This document shows positions 15,721-23,750 of a stretch of 64,000 nt of DNA, in pieces; position 1 is the stretch's first letter, and each line of letters starts with the position of its first letter. The notes beneath the pieces were generated by a model. It was not told the origin of the DNA and searched no databases. It saw only the letters and a program-made list of their open reading frames with translations. The DNA lies in NCBI RefSeq assembly GCF_046054195.1, contig NZ_JBEQCS010000020.1:28115-92114 (forward strand), given 5' to 3'. The position numbers and the translations under genes were made by a program. The DNA is from Celerinatantimonas sp046054195. GTDB lineage: Bacteria; Pseudomonadota; Gammaproteobacteria; Enterobacterales; Celerinatantimonadaceae.

Positions 15721-16665
15721 ATGCTGACCATCTTCTTGATCATTTTACCTATTTTCTTAGTCATGTTAGTGGGCTACATAGCGACCCGGATGGGGCTATT
15801 GGGCCAGAAATCGCTCTCTGATATGGGCCGTTTTGTTATTAATGTGGCGCTTCCTGCTGTCATTATCAAAACCGTTCTGCATATCGATATTCAGACCATG
15901 CTGAATTATCGTTACCTGTTAGCGTACCTGCTCTGCTCTTTGTCATTAACCATTGTGGGTGTGATTTTTTATCTGAAGGTTTTTAAGCTCACGCGACTCG
16001 ATGCCTCTGTTTCAGTAACAGGCATGGTGGTTCCAAACAGCTCATTTATCGGCTATCCAGTCATTTTACAGCTTATTGATAACCCGCCAGTTAATGCCTT
16101 TGCCATGGCGCTATTGGTAGAGAATATTTTTGTTATGCCACTTTGTTTTCTACTGATGGATTACAGCTCGATAGATAGCCAACAAACGCTAAAAACTAAG
16201 TTAAAAACGCTGTTGCTACGCATTGTTAAAAACCCATTATTAATTGCGATTGTGATTAGCGTGATTGGCAACTTACTGCATGTAAAAATACCTAAAACGA
16301 TTAACACCACTTTAGATATACTCGCCCCATCCGCGGTTGCAGTAGCGCTGTTTGTCATCGGTGGCGTGCTTGCCGGGATCCGCATTCGCCAAGCTAATAT
16401 GAAGCATATTTTAGCCATTACGTTTGGCAAATTAATTTTGCATCCATTGCTAGCCATTATCATGCTCAGCCTCCTATTGACGGGCGCACATGATTTAAAA
16501 CTCGCTCTGGTGATTATCACCGCTATGCCAATGTTCAGCATCTATTCAGTGATTGGGGACATATACGGCAAGCAGGCCTTGTGCAGCTCATCGCAATTGG
16601 TGGCCAATGCCCTTTCGGTGATTACCATTCCAATGATGATAGCGTTAGCCGAATGGGCATTTTAA
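15721..16665 (+). CDS. AEC (auxin efflux carrier) family transporter
   Basis: Membrane carrier of 314 residues with about ten hydrophobic segments. The N-terminus runs I-L-P-I-F-L-V-M-L-V-G-Y-I-A-T-R-M-G, the conserved N-S-S-F-I-G-Y-P region lies near residue 120, and N-P-L-L-I-A-I-V-I-S-V with a following A-P-S-A-V-A-V-A-L-F-V-I-G-G is typical of bacterial AEC proteins such as malate/malonate permeases. Start at ATG 15721 after AGGGAG; an in-frame ATG at 15673 would put the inverted repeat inside the coding region. Its 3' end meets the minus-strand sensor kinase gene. Substrate unknown. Confidence 0.85.
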   Translation: MLTIFLIILPIFLVMLVGYIATRMGLLGQKSLSDMGRFVINVALPAVIIKTVLHIDIQTMLNYRYLLAYLLCSLSLTIVGVIFYLKVFKLTRLDASVSVTGMVVPNSSFIGYPVILQLIDNPPVNAFAMALLVENIFVMPLCFLLMDYSSIDSQQTLKTKLKTLLLRIVKNPLLIAIVISVIGNLLHVKIPKTINTTLDILAPSAVAVALFVIGGVLAGIRIRQANMKHILAITFGKLILHPLLAIIMLSLLLTGAHDLKLALVIITAMPMFSIYSVIGDIYGKQALCSSSQLVANALSVITIPMMIALAEWAF

Positions 16666-16680
16666 GTTAATTTAGCTGAG

Positions 16681-18117
16681 CTAACCGACTTTGCTTTTTA
16701 AAAAACTGACCCGAAAGCAGTTCAAACCATGAAAGGGTAACAGAGTTAGGCTCGCATCGTGAATGGTGACAATATCGCGGCAGATAGCCATCCCTAAACC
16801 CGCGCCATCACCTTTTTCTGGATTTTCTCGATAGAAGTTTTCAAATAAATGCTCTCGGGCCTGGTCACTAATTGGCGAACCATCATCGCTGATATCAACA
16901 TGAATAAACTGCTCTTCAACGCTTAAATCCACACTGATATGGCTTTGCTTACCAGAATAACGAATCGCATTGTCCACTAAGTTTGAAAACAACACCTCGA
17001 GCAGTAACTCATCACCCTCAATGGTGGCCGTCTGCTCGCTATCAAGACCAATTTCCTGATCGTTTTGTAGCGCCAAAGGCACTAATTGGGCAATCACATT
17101 TTGTAACAGTGAATGCAGCGCGACCTTGGTAAATTTTTGCTCAGATGGCTTAAGGCTTTCCACACGCGCTAGCACAAGCAACTGATGAATCAGCCTATCG
17201 GAGCGCTCAATGCCAGCCAAAATGCGCTTGAGATCCTCTTTCAGCTGCTCTTCATTTTCGCTACTCATGGCATTTTCAGCGTTAATCCGCAATATAGCTA
17301 ACGGCGTTTTTAGCTCATGGGCTGCGGTGCGCGTAAAACGGCGTTCTCGCTGCCAGGCTTCATCAAGCTGGCGAAGCAAGCGGTTTAAAGTACTCACCAA
17401 AGGTTCAAGCTCAAGCGTTAACTCACTAATAGCAACTGGCGTTAACTGATGGACATCTAACTTGCCAATAGCTCGGCGCAATTCAACCAATGGTCGAAAC
17501 TGGCGGTTAATTAATACCACCATAATTAGCGCCAACAGCGGAATAATAATCAGCAAAGGAAAGCCGCTAGACATCGCCAGCTTACCCATAATATCGCTGC
17601 GTACCGCCTCGCTTTCGGCCACCACAATCATATCTTGATGGCCATTAACTTTGGGCGCGACATACTGAAAATAGCGCCATTTTTGGCCATTCACTTTAAA
17701 ATAGCCATAACCGGGATGCGCTATCAGATGGGCAACACTGCCAAAACTGCTATGCGTATTCCAGAACATTTTGCCATCACGATAATATTGAACGAGTTCT
17801 TTAAGCTCATAAGGATGGCCTAATTTACTTTCCACATCGTTATCGCGATGTGAGCGCGACACTAACTGCTGCATCCACTGATTAAAAAGCTTCTGTTGTT
17901 TGTCGAGCTGAGTTTGGCGGGTGGGAATAGTTAATAATAGCTGCTTGGCGGTCTGGCCTAATCTGGCGTCATAAACTTCTTTAATTTCATGGCGCGCAGC
18001 CAAATAACTAATGACCAACGCAATCAAAATGGCAAATAGCGCCAATGAAATCACCGAAACAATCAGGCGATTTTTAATCGAATAAAGTTTTTTATGCTGA
18101 GTCTTTGGCAAAGACAT
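16681..18117 (-). CDS. sensor histidine kinase, QseC-like
   Basis: A 478-residue inner-membrane sensor kinase. TM1 (I-V-S-V-I-S-L-A-L-F-A-I-L-I-A-L-V) and TM2 (F-P-L-L-I-I-I-P-L-L-A-L-I-M) frame a ~145-residue periplasmic sensor. They are followed by a HAMP-like linker, the phospho-acceptor His267 in A-A-H-E-L-K-T-P-L-A-I-L-R, and the HATPase motifs D-N-A-I-R-Y and G-A-G-L-G-M-A-I. Start 18117 overlaps the regulator gene by 26 bases, so expression is coupled. It is the last gene of the hemolysin/ligase operon. The sensed signal is unknown, but placement suggests it reads the product or state controlled by the upstream enzymes. Confidence 0.92.
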   Translation of the reverse strand: MSLPKTQHKKLYSIKNRLIVSVISLALFAILIALVISYLAARHEIKEVYDARLGQTAKQLLLTIPTRQTQLDKQQKLFNQWMQQLVSRSHRDNDVESKLGHPYELKELVQYYRDGKMFWNTHSSFGSVAHLIAHPGYGYFKVNGQKWRYFQYVAPKVNGHQDMIVVAESEAVRSDIMGKLAMSSGFPLLIIIPLLALIMVVLINRQFRPLVELRRAIGKLDVHQLTPVAISELTLELEPLVSTLNRLLRQLDEAWQRERRFTRTAAHELKTPLAILRINAENAMSSENEEQLKEDLKRILAGIERSDRLIHQLLVLARVESLKPSEQKFTKVALHSLLQNVIAQLVPLALQNDQEIGLDSEQTATIEGDELLLEVLFSNLVDNAIRYSGKQSHISVDLSVEEQFIHVDISDDGSPISDQAREHLFENFYRENPEKGDGAGLGMAICRDIVTIHDASLTLLPFHGLNCFRVSFLKSKVG

Positions 18118-18757
18118 ACCCCACGCCACGAATGGTTCGGATAAAACTTGCTGGCAGCTTTTTGCGCAGATTATGAATATGCACTTCAAGCGAATTATCA
18201 CTGCCGCCTTCATCCCAGCCATACATTGCCTGATGCAACTGCTCTTTACTTAGAACGCGTCCTGGCTGAGTCATTAAGCTCGACAATAGCTTAAACTCAT
18301 GACGAGTTAAAGTGACCGTTTCTCCCGCTACCGTGACTTTTTGCTCAGCTAACGACAAGCGAATCGGGCCATGTTCTAAAATAGACTCGCTGTAGCCGCC
18401 ACGGCGACGAATCAACACCCGCAAGCGCGCTAAAAGCTCTTCAAGTGCAAAGGGTTTCACCAGATAATCATCAGCCCCACCATCAAGGCCGCGAACCCGA
18501 TCAGAGAGTTCATCTCGAGCGGTTAAAATCAGCACAGGCAAGTCAAATCCAGCTTTACGGATTTTGCCAAGCAGGTCTAGACCATCAATATCGGGCAACA
18601 TCAAATCTAAAATGACGCAAGCAAATTGGTCGGTTTTCAGAGCACTAAGCGTTCCATTTCCCTTTTGTAGCCAATCGACTGTATATCCATTACGATTTAA
18701 CGAAGTCACCATTGATGGGCCCAGCATCTGGTCATCTTCTATCATCAGTACACGCAT
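18092..18757 (-). CDS. response regulator, OmpR/PhoB class, QseB/PmrA-like
   Basis: A 221-residue regulator. The receiver has the acidic pair Glu7/Asp8/Asp9, the phospho-acceptor Asp51 in V-I-L-D-L-M-L-P, Thr in L-I-L-T-A-R-D and Lys in Y-L-V-K-P-F. The C-terminal winged helix has L-T-R-H-E-F-K-L-L-S-S-L and ends I-R-T-I-R-G-V-G-Y-V-F. It overlaps the kinase gene and lies six bases after the TPR gene. QseB/PmrA-type regulators bind two CTTAA(G/T) half-sites five bases apart; exactly such a box lies at 22957-22973 before the first gene of this operon, so autoregulation is expected. Confidence 0.93.
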   Translation of the reverse strand: MRVLMIEDDQMLGPSMVTSLNRNGYTVDWLQKGNGTLSALKTDQFACVILDLMLPDIDGLDLLGKIRKAGFDLPVLILTARDELSDRVRGLDGGADDYLVKPFALEELLARLRVLIRRRGGYSESILEHGPIRLSLAEQKVTVAGETVTLTRHEFKLLSSLMTQPGRVLSKEQLHQAMYGWDEGGSDNSLEVHIHNLRKKLPASFIRTIRGVGYVFAKDSA

Positions 18758-18763
18758 GAGCGC

Positions 18764-19387
18764 TTATAGCTCCTTAAGTTTTGCCAAGATCTCTTTTCTT
18801 CTGCCTTCATCAGCCAATGGCCGATTTGGCCGTTTAGGGGCAGCTAAGGCCTTTTCAAAATATTGCTTAGCGGCTTTTTTATCGCCTTGATCACATAAAA
18901 AATCAGCATAAAAATAGTTAGAGTCCAACCCGTTGGGATTAATTGCTAAGCCTTTTTTGAGCATGGCTTTAGCCTTTTTATCACTGCCAAAACCAATTGG
19001 CCAGCCGGGTACTTGATAGTATAGAGCGCCAAGGCTGGTATACGCCGAACCATCGAGAGTATTGGGCGCATTTTTTATCACTTGCTCAAAGTTTACTTTC
19101 GCTTCTTTAACTAATGACAGCGCGCCAAGGCCACCTTTTGCACCGGCTTGAGAGCTTAAATTAATTCCCAACCACACTCGCAACTGTTCATCCTTTGGAT
19201 GAGCTTTAAGGGCATCATTATTATCGGCGACTAATTTTTCAAAGCAGCTCTCTCTGGCCTTTTTCGAAGATTGTTGATACTGACAGTGCGCCCATTGCTG
19301 CTGAATTTGAGCAAGCGATAACGTGGTTTGAGCCTGAGCTAAGCTATATACCGCCGCCAGAGCCATAAACAAGAGGGACTTTTTCAT
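18764..19387 (-). CDS. periplasmic tetratricopeptide-repeat protein
   Basis: A 207-residue exported protein. The signal peptide is M-K-K-S-L-L-F-M-A-L-A-A-V-Y-S-L-A-Q-A with cleavage after A-Q-A. Helical repeats include A-M-L-K-K-G-L-A-I-N-P-N-G-L-D-S-N-Y-F-Y-A-D and the adjoining G-D-K-K-A-A-K-Q-Y-F-E-K-A-L, which is TPR-like. It starts within the SDR gene's stop (four-base overlap). In related gammaproteobacterial operons a similar small TPR protein accompanies the two-component genes. It may link the periplasmic sensor to an envelope state, but the role is not known. Confidence 0.75.
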   Translation of the reverse strand: MKKSLLFMALAAVYSLAQAQTTLSLAQIQQQWAHCQYQQSSKKARESCFEKLVADNNDALKAHPKDEQLRVWLGINLSSQAGAKGGLGALSLVKEAKVNFEQVIKNAPNTLDGSAYTSLGALYYQVPGWPIGFGSDKKAKAMLKKGLAINPNGLDSNYFYADFLCDQGDKKAAKQYFEKALAAPKRPNRPLADEGRRKEILAKLKEL

Positions 19388-20190
19388 TGTGGATGCTCCA
19401 CATTCGTTTTATCAAGCGCTGCGGCAATCAGCGGATATTGACGGCGAATCGCCGAGCCAACCACCCCGGGTAAGAGTTGATTGAGCCGAGCAAACAGTTT
19501 TTCTGGCCAACCAATAAAGCGCGAACGCTGCTCATGTAACAACAGGTCGATAAATTGTTCGGCGACTAACTCTGGACTGTCGCTGTGATTTCCCAGCTTT
19601 TGATTTAATTCTTCAACCACCGATGGATTAAGCTGAGTTTGGGTAGCACGCGGAGCAAGATGCAACACCCGAATGCCTTTGGCACTGAGCTCTCGATCCA
19701 AAGCTTCAGAAAAACGCTGCAGCCCCGCTTTTGCCGCGCAATAACTGGCATAGCCTGGATAACCAATCGCACCAAATGTGGAGCCGATATTTACAATCCA
19801 ACACGGTTGAATTTTCTCACTGAGCAAGCGATGACAAAGCTCGATAGGACGCAATAAGTTCAACGTGATCTCATCGCTCAGCGAATTATGGGTACGCTTT
19901 GCAAACCAGCCAAACTGATTACACCCGGCATTGTTTACCAGTCCATCAATAGGCTGACCATCTAAGTGTTGCATGAGCAAATCAATGCCATCAGCAGCTA
20001 ATAAATCAACCGCCAATACACGATGGCTGTCGCTCTGTGGCAGCTGCGCTTTAAGAGCCTCGAGTTTATGAGCGTCACGCCCCACCAGCACTAAACAAGC
20101 ACCTCGGTCACTTAAAGCTTTGGCGATAGCTGAACCGATACCACCGCTGGCTCCGGTGACCAACCATGTCGTTCCTCGAATTTTCATCAC
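19384..20190 (-). CDS. short-chain dehydrogenase/reductase in hemolysin operon
   Basis: SDR of 268 residues: T-G-A-S-G-G-I-G cofactor motif, N-N-A-G, catalytic Ser in N-I-G-S-T-F-G and Y-x3-K in Y-C-A-A-K. A basic C-terminal region after the Rossmann domain (W-P-E-K-L-F-A-R-L-N-Q-L-L-P) may associate with membrane. It lies seven bases after the oxidase gene and overlaps the TPR gene by four bases. Within this operon it would reduce or oxidise a keto/hydroxyl group on the acyl product, as judged only from family and position. Confidence 0.88.
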   Translation of the reverse strand: MMKIRGTTWLVTGASGGIGSAIAKALSDRGACLVLVGRDAHKLEALKAQLPQSDSHRVLAVDLLAADGIDLLMQHLDGQPIDGLVNNAGCNQFGWFAKRTHNSLSDEITLNLLRPIELCHRLLSEKIQPCWIVNIGSTFGAIGYPGYASYCAAKAGLQRFSEALDRELSAKGIRVLHLAPRATQTQLNPSVVEELNQKLGNHSDSPELVAEQFIDLLLHEQRSRFIGWPEKLFARLNQLLPGVVGSAIRRQYPLIAAALDKTNVEHPQ

Positions 20191-20197
20191 ACACTCC

Positions 20198-20878
20198 TTA
20201 CGCCACTTGCATTACAGGCAATGGCAAATGCTCTAGCATCGCGCTATATAAACGAAACACGTGGCGGGCGCTGTTGATAATAGCCTGTTTATCTTCTGGC
20301 GATTCAATCTGATTCATTAACTGTTCAAAAAACTGAATATGTTGCGTATCTAATTCACTATGCGAGAGCAGATAAGTCATGGCACGGTTGGGTAAATCAA
20401 GCGTTTGTTGCACCATTTTCGCCATCGACCCACCGACTGAAACACTCGTTCCCTCAAGAACCCAAACCATGCCAAACAAGGCCAGCGGATTGGCTCGGTC
20501 AATCTGGTGATAAAGATAAGAAACCATCAGCTCAATAGGCCAGTCAACTTCACCTTCGCCAAGGCCTGCGCGAACCAATTGGGCATCAAACCCAAGCGCA
20601 TTTATGTCATTTAAAATCCACTCTTGATGGCTGCTTTCTTCTTCAATGTAGTGTCCAAGAGCAACTCGCAGCCCTTCATAGCGCTCAGGTAAACGCCCGC
20701 CGCACGCCATGAGTAAAGGAACCGTATGCTTCACATGGTGATAGGCCTGCGTTAAAAAGGCGCGATATGTTTGCCGGTCAATTTGCCCTTTTTGGCATGC
20801 TGCAAAAATTTTTGCCTGAAGCATCTGAGCGCGGGCCGATTCAGTTTGCCGCTTAAGCTCATTAAAAAATTGGCTCAT
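20198..20878 (-). CDS. heme-oxygenase-like iron oxidase/TenA-superfamily protein
   Basis: A 226-residue all-helical protein of the TenA/PqqC/iron-containing redox enzyme group. Candidate metal ligands fall in the expected places: E79-E81 with His84 (E-E-E-S-S-H), Glu142 (V-L-E-G-T), and His173, Asp177 and His180 (H-S-E-L-D-T-Q-H). This spacing matches heme-oxygenase-like dimetal oxidases such as UndA, which act on fatty acids. Start 20878 is supported by GGGGGAG six bases ahead and gives a 17-base overlap with the ligase gene. The likely role is oxidation of the acyl substrate activated by that ligase. Sequence alone does not exclude a TenA- or PqqC-like non-redox role. Confidence 0.8.
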   Translation of the reverse strand: MSQFFNELKRQTESARAQMLQAKIFAACQKGQIDRQTYRAFLTQAYHHVKHTVPLLMACGGRLPERYEGLRVALGHYIEEESSHQEWILNDINALGFDAQLVRAGLGEGEVDWPIELMVSYLYHQIDRANPLALFGMVWVLEGTSVSVGGSMAKMVQQTLDLPNRAMTYLLSHSELDTQHIQFFEQLMNQIESPEDKQAIINSARHVFRLYSAMLEHLPLPVMQVA

Positions 20879-22325
20879 AATTCTCCCCCGAAGTGCTCTG
20901 AGACTTCTTTGGCTGTAGTAAGATATGCTCGCAAGTTTGGCTAAATTGATGAATAGATGAACGAATTGGCCGGGCATTAAAGGTAAATAGAACCTGGCTG
21001 GGTTTGTGCTCACACCAGATTAACTGCGCAATTTGCGCATAATCAGGTAGATGCTGATTGAGTGCAGAGAGCGCTTCAAGCACCGCTTTTTTATCGGGAT
21101 GAATGACAAAAGCGCTTAAATAATCTTCACCATCGCCCATTACGACTAATTGCTTAAGCGCGACATAATCCTTGGCAAGTGTTTCTATCCATTCGGGCGA
21201 TATATTGCGGCCATAACTAGTGACTATCAGGTTTTTTAATCGACCTTGAATCGTTAAAAAACCATCTGCATCAATAGAGCCGATATCCCCTGTGGCAAAC
21301 CACTGGTTATGAAATGGCTGACCGACGTAACCGAGCGCCATATCGCCACGCACAAAAATCTCAGAGCGTTCACCGATTTTGACGCGTTGATGATTTAACA
21401 CCTTGCCACAACTGCCAAGGCGATAAGTTGTTGGAGTATTAACCGCAACAACCGAAGCGCATTCAGACAAGCCATAGCCTTCATAAACGGGTAGCTCTAA
21501 CGCGCGAGCACGCTCAAGAAGTAACCGAGGAACAGAGGCGCCACCCACAGCAATAAATTTAAGGCTTTGTTTTAGCCCGTGATGATATTCAACTACATTC
21601 ACCAGCGCCTCTAATAACGCCGGTGTTAACACCAATGAGTTTGGCTCAAAGCGGCTCAAAGCCTGAATAAAACGCGCCGGTTCAAAGTGGCTAGAACCAA
21701 TCAGCCCTACATCTTCACCGGCAAGAACGATACTGGTTTTACCCAGCATGAGCGGCACATAAACCCCGGTGATGTTTTCAAGCAACGTTGACAACGGCAG
21801 CATTACGAGATGACGCTCAATAGCGACGTCTTGAGCAACAACCTGTGCTAATTGGGCACTCACCTCATCAAGCTGTTCAGCGCTTAAACAAACACCTTTA
21901 GGCGTTCCGGTTGAACCCGAGGTGAACGTCACCTTAGCGGTCTGAAATAACAGCGATTCAGATAACTCAAGCTCAGGCTGCATACCTAAAAAGTCCCAAT
22001 CACCAAACAGATGATCCGCACCGCTTTGCTCAATGCTATGAATCGCCTGTTCGGGCGTGAAAAAAGTCGGCACCGGCAACAGTGGAATATCACCGGCAAG
22101 CGCGGCTAAGTCATTAATCACCCAACCCAAGCAGTTTTCCCCGCGCATGGCAATGCAATAGGGTTTCAGAGATTCAAATTCTCGTTGGCGAGTTTGAATT
22201 TTCTCCCATAGCTCACGATAGCTCAGCTGACACAACTCACCTTGAGGATCAGCCCCAACTAATGCGATAGCATCCGGCTGCACTTGTGCGAAGTGACAAA
22301 TGGATTGAATAATACGACTACTCAT
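20862..22325 (-). CDS. AMP-binding acyl ligase (acyl-CoA/acyl-ACP synthetase-like)
   Basis: Adenylate-forming enzyme of 487 residues. The ATP P-loop is F-T-S-G-S-T-G-T-P-K-G (residues 134-144). It is followed by Y-E-G-Y-G-L-S-E-C and the hinge region G-D-I-G-S-I-D-A-D-G-F-L-T-I-Q-G-R-L-K-N-L-I, with a short C-terminal subdomain. The length is slightly below the ~550 usual for fatty acyl-CoA synthetases. It would activate a carboxylic acid, probably a fatty acid, as acyl-AMP and pass it to CoA, a carrier or an amine. It overlaps the hemolysin gene by eight bases and the oxidase by 17, so all three are co-translated. Confidence 0.9.
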   Translation of the reverse strand: MSSRIIQSICHFAQVQPDAIALVGADPQGELCQLSYRELWEKIQTRQREFESLKPYCIAMRGENCLGWVINDLAALAGDIPLLPVPTFFTPEQAIHSIEQSGADHLFGDWDFLGMQPELELSESLLFQTAKVTFTSGSTGTPKGVCLSAEQLDEVSAQLAQVVAQDVAIERHLVMLPLSTLLENITGVYVPLMLGKTSIVLAGEDVGLIGSSHFEPARFIQALSRFEPNSLVLTPALLEALVNVVEYHHGLKQSLKFIAVGGASVPRLLLERARALELPVYEGYGLSECASVVAVNTPTTYRLGSCGKVLNHQRVKIGERSEIFVRGDMALGYVGQPFHNQWFATGDIGSIDADGFLTIQGRLKNLIVTSYGRNISPEWIETLAKDYVALKQLVVMGDGEDYLSAFVIHPDKKAVLEALSALNQHLPDYAQIAQLIWCEHKPSQVLFTFNARPIRSSIHQFSQTCEHILLQPKKSQSTSGENYEPIF

Positions 22326-22908
22326 ACATGACTCCTATAGGAGAAACAGTGGATTGGGGAGATAGAACCTGAATGCCATCCTGAAGACGCCCCACGACAA
22401 TTTGGGGCTGATATTGATAATAAGTTCCCCAACGAGAAGAATTAATGACACGCGAATCATCGGCTGCATGCACTATATTTAAGCTTAGACCCATCCGCTT
22501 CATCAGTGCCATTAACGGTTGAGTTGCAGTGAAAATGCAGTAGTGATAGCCCTTTTCAATCAGCATCTGCGCCATTAAGTGAAAATGTGCTTTGGAAAAT
22601 CCCATAGAAAATGATGCCAACTGACCAAACTCAATCAGTTGCGAGCGTTCAACATGAGCACCAAGTGCTTTGCGAACCAGAACTTCAGCGCTCTCATCAA
22701 GGTATTGCTCTAAAAACAACTCATCGCCATTTGCAGCTCGAATACCGCAAACAGAAACAATTTGCTCTGTTTCAAACAAAGTTAAAAACACCGGCATAAA
22801 TTCATCAAGCTGAGCGTTAAACGCCCTTTTGTAACGCCGATAAACATACTGGCGAACTGCATTGCTCTGCGGATGAGCAGCATCAACCCATTGAAGTCTG
22901 TGCATCAT
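22318..22908 (-). CDS. thermostable hemolysin family protein (GNAT-like fold)
   Basis: A 196-residue protein matching the thermostable hemolysin family known from Vibrio. Features are an N-terminal R-Q-Y-V-Y-R-R-Y-K-R-A-F, C-G-I-R-A-A-N-G-D-E-L-F-L-E-Q-Y-L-D, E-F-G-Q-L-A-S and a central V-F-T-like C-I-F-T-A-T-Q-P-L-M-A-L. The family shares the acetyltransferase/autoinducer-synthase fold, so despite its name it may acylate a substrate rather than form pores. It has no signal peptide. It is the first gene of the operon, overlapping the ligase by eight bases, with GGAG before the double ATG. Expression probably depends on the CTTAAG box upstream. Confidence 0.85.
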   Translation of the reverse strand: MMHRLQWVDAAHPQSNAVRQYVYRRYKRAFNAQLDEFMPVFLTLFETEQIVSVCGIRAANGDELFLEQYLDESAEVLVRKALGAHVERSQLIEFGQLASFSMGFSKAHFHLMAQMLIEKGYHYCIFTATQPLMALMKRMGLSLNIVHAADDSRVINSSRWGTYYQYQPQIVVGRLQDGIQVLSPQSTVSPIGVMYE

Positions 22909-22932
22909 GGGACTCCATACTTTTACAAGTTA

Positions 22933-22973
22933 CGCATAGCAGAGTAGAAAAGTAATCTTAAGAAATTCTTAAG
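22933..22973 (-). promoter_or_regulatory. QseB/PmrA-type box with promoter of the hemolysin-ligase-QseBC-like operon
   Basis: CTTAAG-AAATT-CTTAAG at 22957-22973 is a perfect match to the PmrA/QseB consensus of two YTTAAK half-sites five bases apart. On the minus strand the promoter-proximal half sits 18 bases from TATGCG (22938-22933), a plausible -10, so the box takes the -35 position. This suggests activation by the regulator encoded at 18092-18757. Confidence 0.75.
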
Positions 22974-23023
22974 CTGAGAAATTTTCTTAAAAAAATTGAA
23001 AATTAAAGATTGGTTATACAAAT

Positions 23024-23070
23024 GAAAGGATAAAAAGAAAGGAAAGTGAAAGGATAAAAAGAAAGAAAAG
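23024..23070. repeat. tandem duplication of a 24-base purine-rich unit
   Basis: Unit 23024-23047 is repeated at 23048-23070, with the first 18 bases (GAAAGGATAAAAAGAAAG) identical. It lies between the operon promoter and the DsrE-like gene's terminator, whose T tract is part of the second unit on the other strand. Confidence 0.75.
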
Positions 23071-23089
23071 CGCGCTGACACAACGCGCT
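23060..23089 (-). terminator. Rho-independent terminator of the DsrE-like gene
   Basis: On the minus strand AGCGCG and CGCGCT arms (23089-23084, 23074-23069) with a nine-base loop run into TTTTCTTTC. It is 17 bases after the DsrE-like gene's stop. Confidence 0.75.
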
Positions 23090-23105
23090 GATTGCTTAAT
23101 AAAGA

Positions 23106-23456
23106 TTAAGGGCGGATATAGGCATATCCAGCGGTTTGTTTTTCGATAAGCTCTAGCACACCAACGTTTACCACCGTCACAAAATTACTTAACAAATGAG
23201 GTTCAATCTTAAGACCCGTTAATGAGTTTTTACACGCCTCAAAGATAACCCCATCCTGGCTAAGAGCCTGCATCGCTGATAAATATTCACCATCGGCAGT
23301 GGTGTAGGCTGACACGGCCTTAGCGTTTGCGAGCACAACGATTTTAGAGTTTTGTTTATCAACCACTTTAAGCAAATTGTTGATATTCGCCAAAGCCATT
23401 GGCCATTTGGCAATTTCGTCGATATGAAAGATGACTTGAACGATTGGCATCGACAT
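23106..23456 (-). CDS. DsrE/DsrF-like family protein
   Basis: A 116-residue small protein with the DsrE fold pattern: V-Q-V-I-F-H-I-D near the N-terminus, W-x3-L-x-N-I-N-N-L-L, V-V-L-A-N-A-K-A-V and a single cysteine in F-E-A-C-K-N-S-L at the position often used by sulfur-trafficking DsrE proteins. AGGAG lies eight bases before the ATG. It is monocistronic and has no sulfur-oxidation neighbours, so a specific sulfur-relay role is not shown. Confidence 0.75.
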   Translation of the reverse strand: MSMPIVQVIFHIDEIAKWPMALANINNLLKVVDKQNSKIVVLANAKAVSAYTTADGEYLSAMQALSQDGVIFEACKNSLTGLKIEPHLLSNFVTVVNVGVLELIEKQTAGYAYIRP

Positions 23457-23479
23457 CTATGACTCCTGAGTTTTAGGGA

Positions 23480-23750
23480 TTATTAGGGGTTGTTGATCTT
23501 TGGCGGTTGAATTTTGTTCAAATTAAACGCATTTTGAACGCGGCGCATCCTGTGTCGCTTAATGAGTTAAGAAAGCAGGGTGCAACAAAGTTCAGGATAC
23601 GTTTAAATGAACCCGAAGGGCAGTATCTGAGAGGAATTTATACAGCGTTAAACGTTCTTTGTGCAGACCTACACGGCACAACGTTTATCTGCCTAAATTT
23701 CTCTCCGATTGCTGCAAAACTAATTGCAAAAGGTCAACAGCCCCTAATAA
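23480..23750. mobile_element. MITE-like element with 25-bp terminal inverted repeats
   Basis: The ends 23480-23504 and 23726-23750 are inverted copies matching at 22 of 25 positions. Both start TTATTAGGGG, then TGTTGA and CTTT. The interior of ~220 bases has no convincing gene: an open plus-strand frame has no ATG and no recognisable product. The right end contains the stop codon of the adjacent secreted-protein gene (23744-23746), which suggests insertion at that gene's 3' end. Size, inverted ends and lack of transposase fit a miniature inverted-repeat element. I did not find an obvious target duplication or name a parent IS. Confidence 0.6.
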
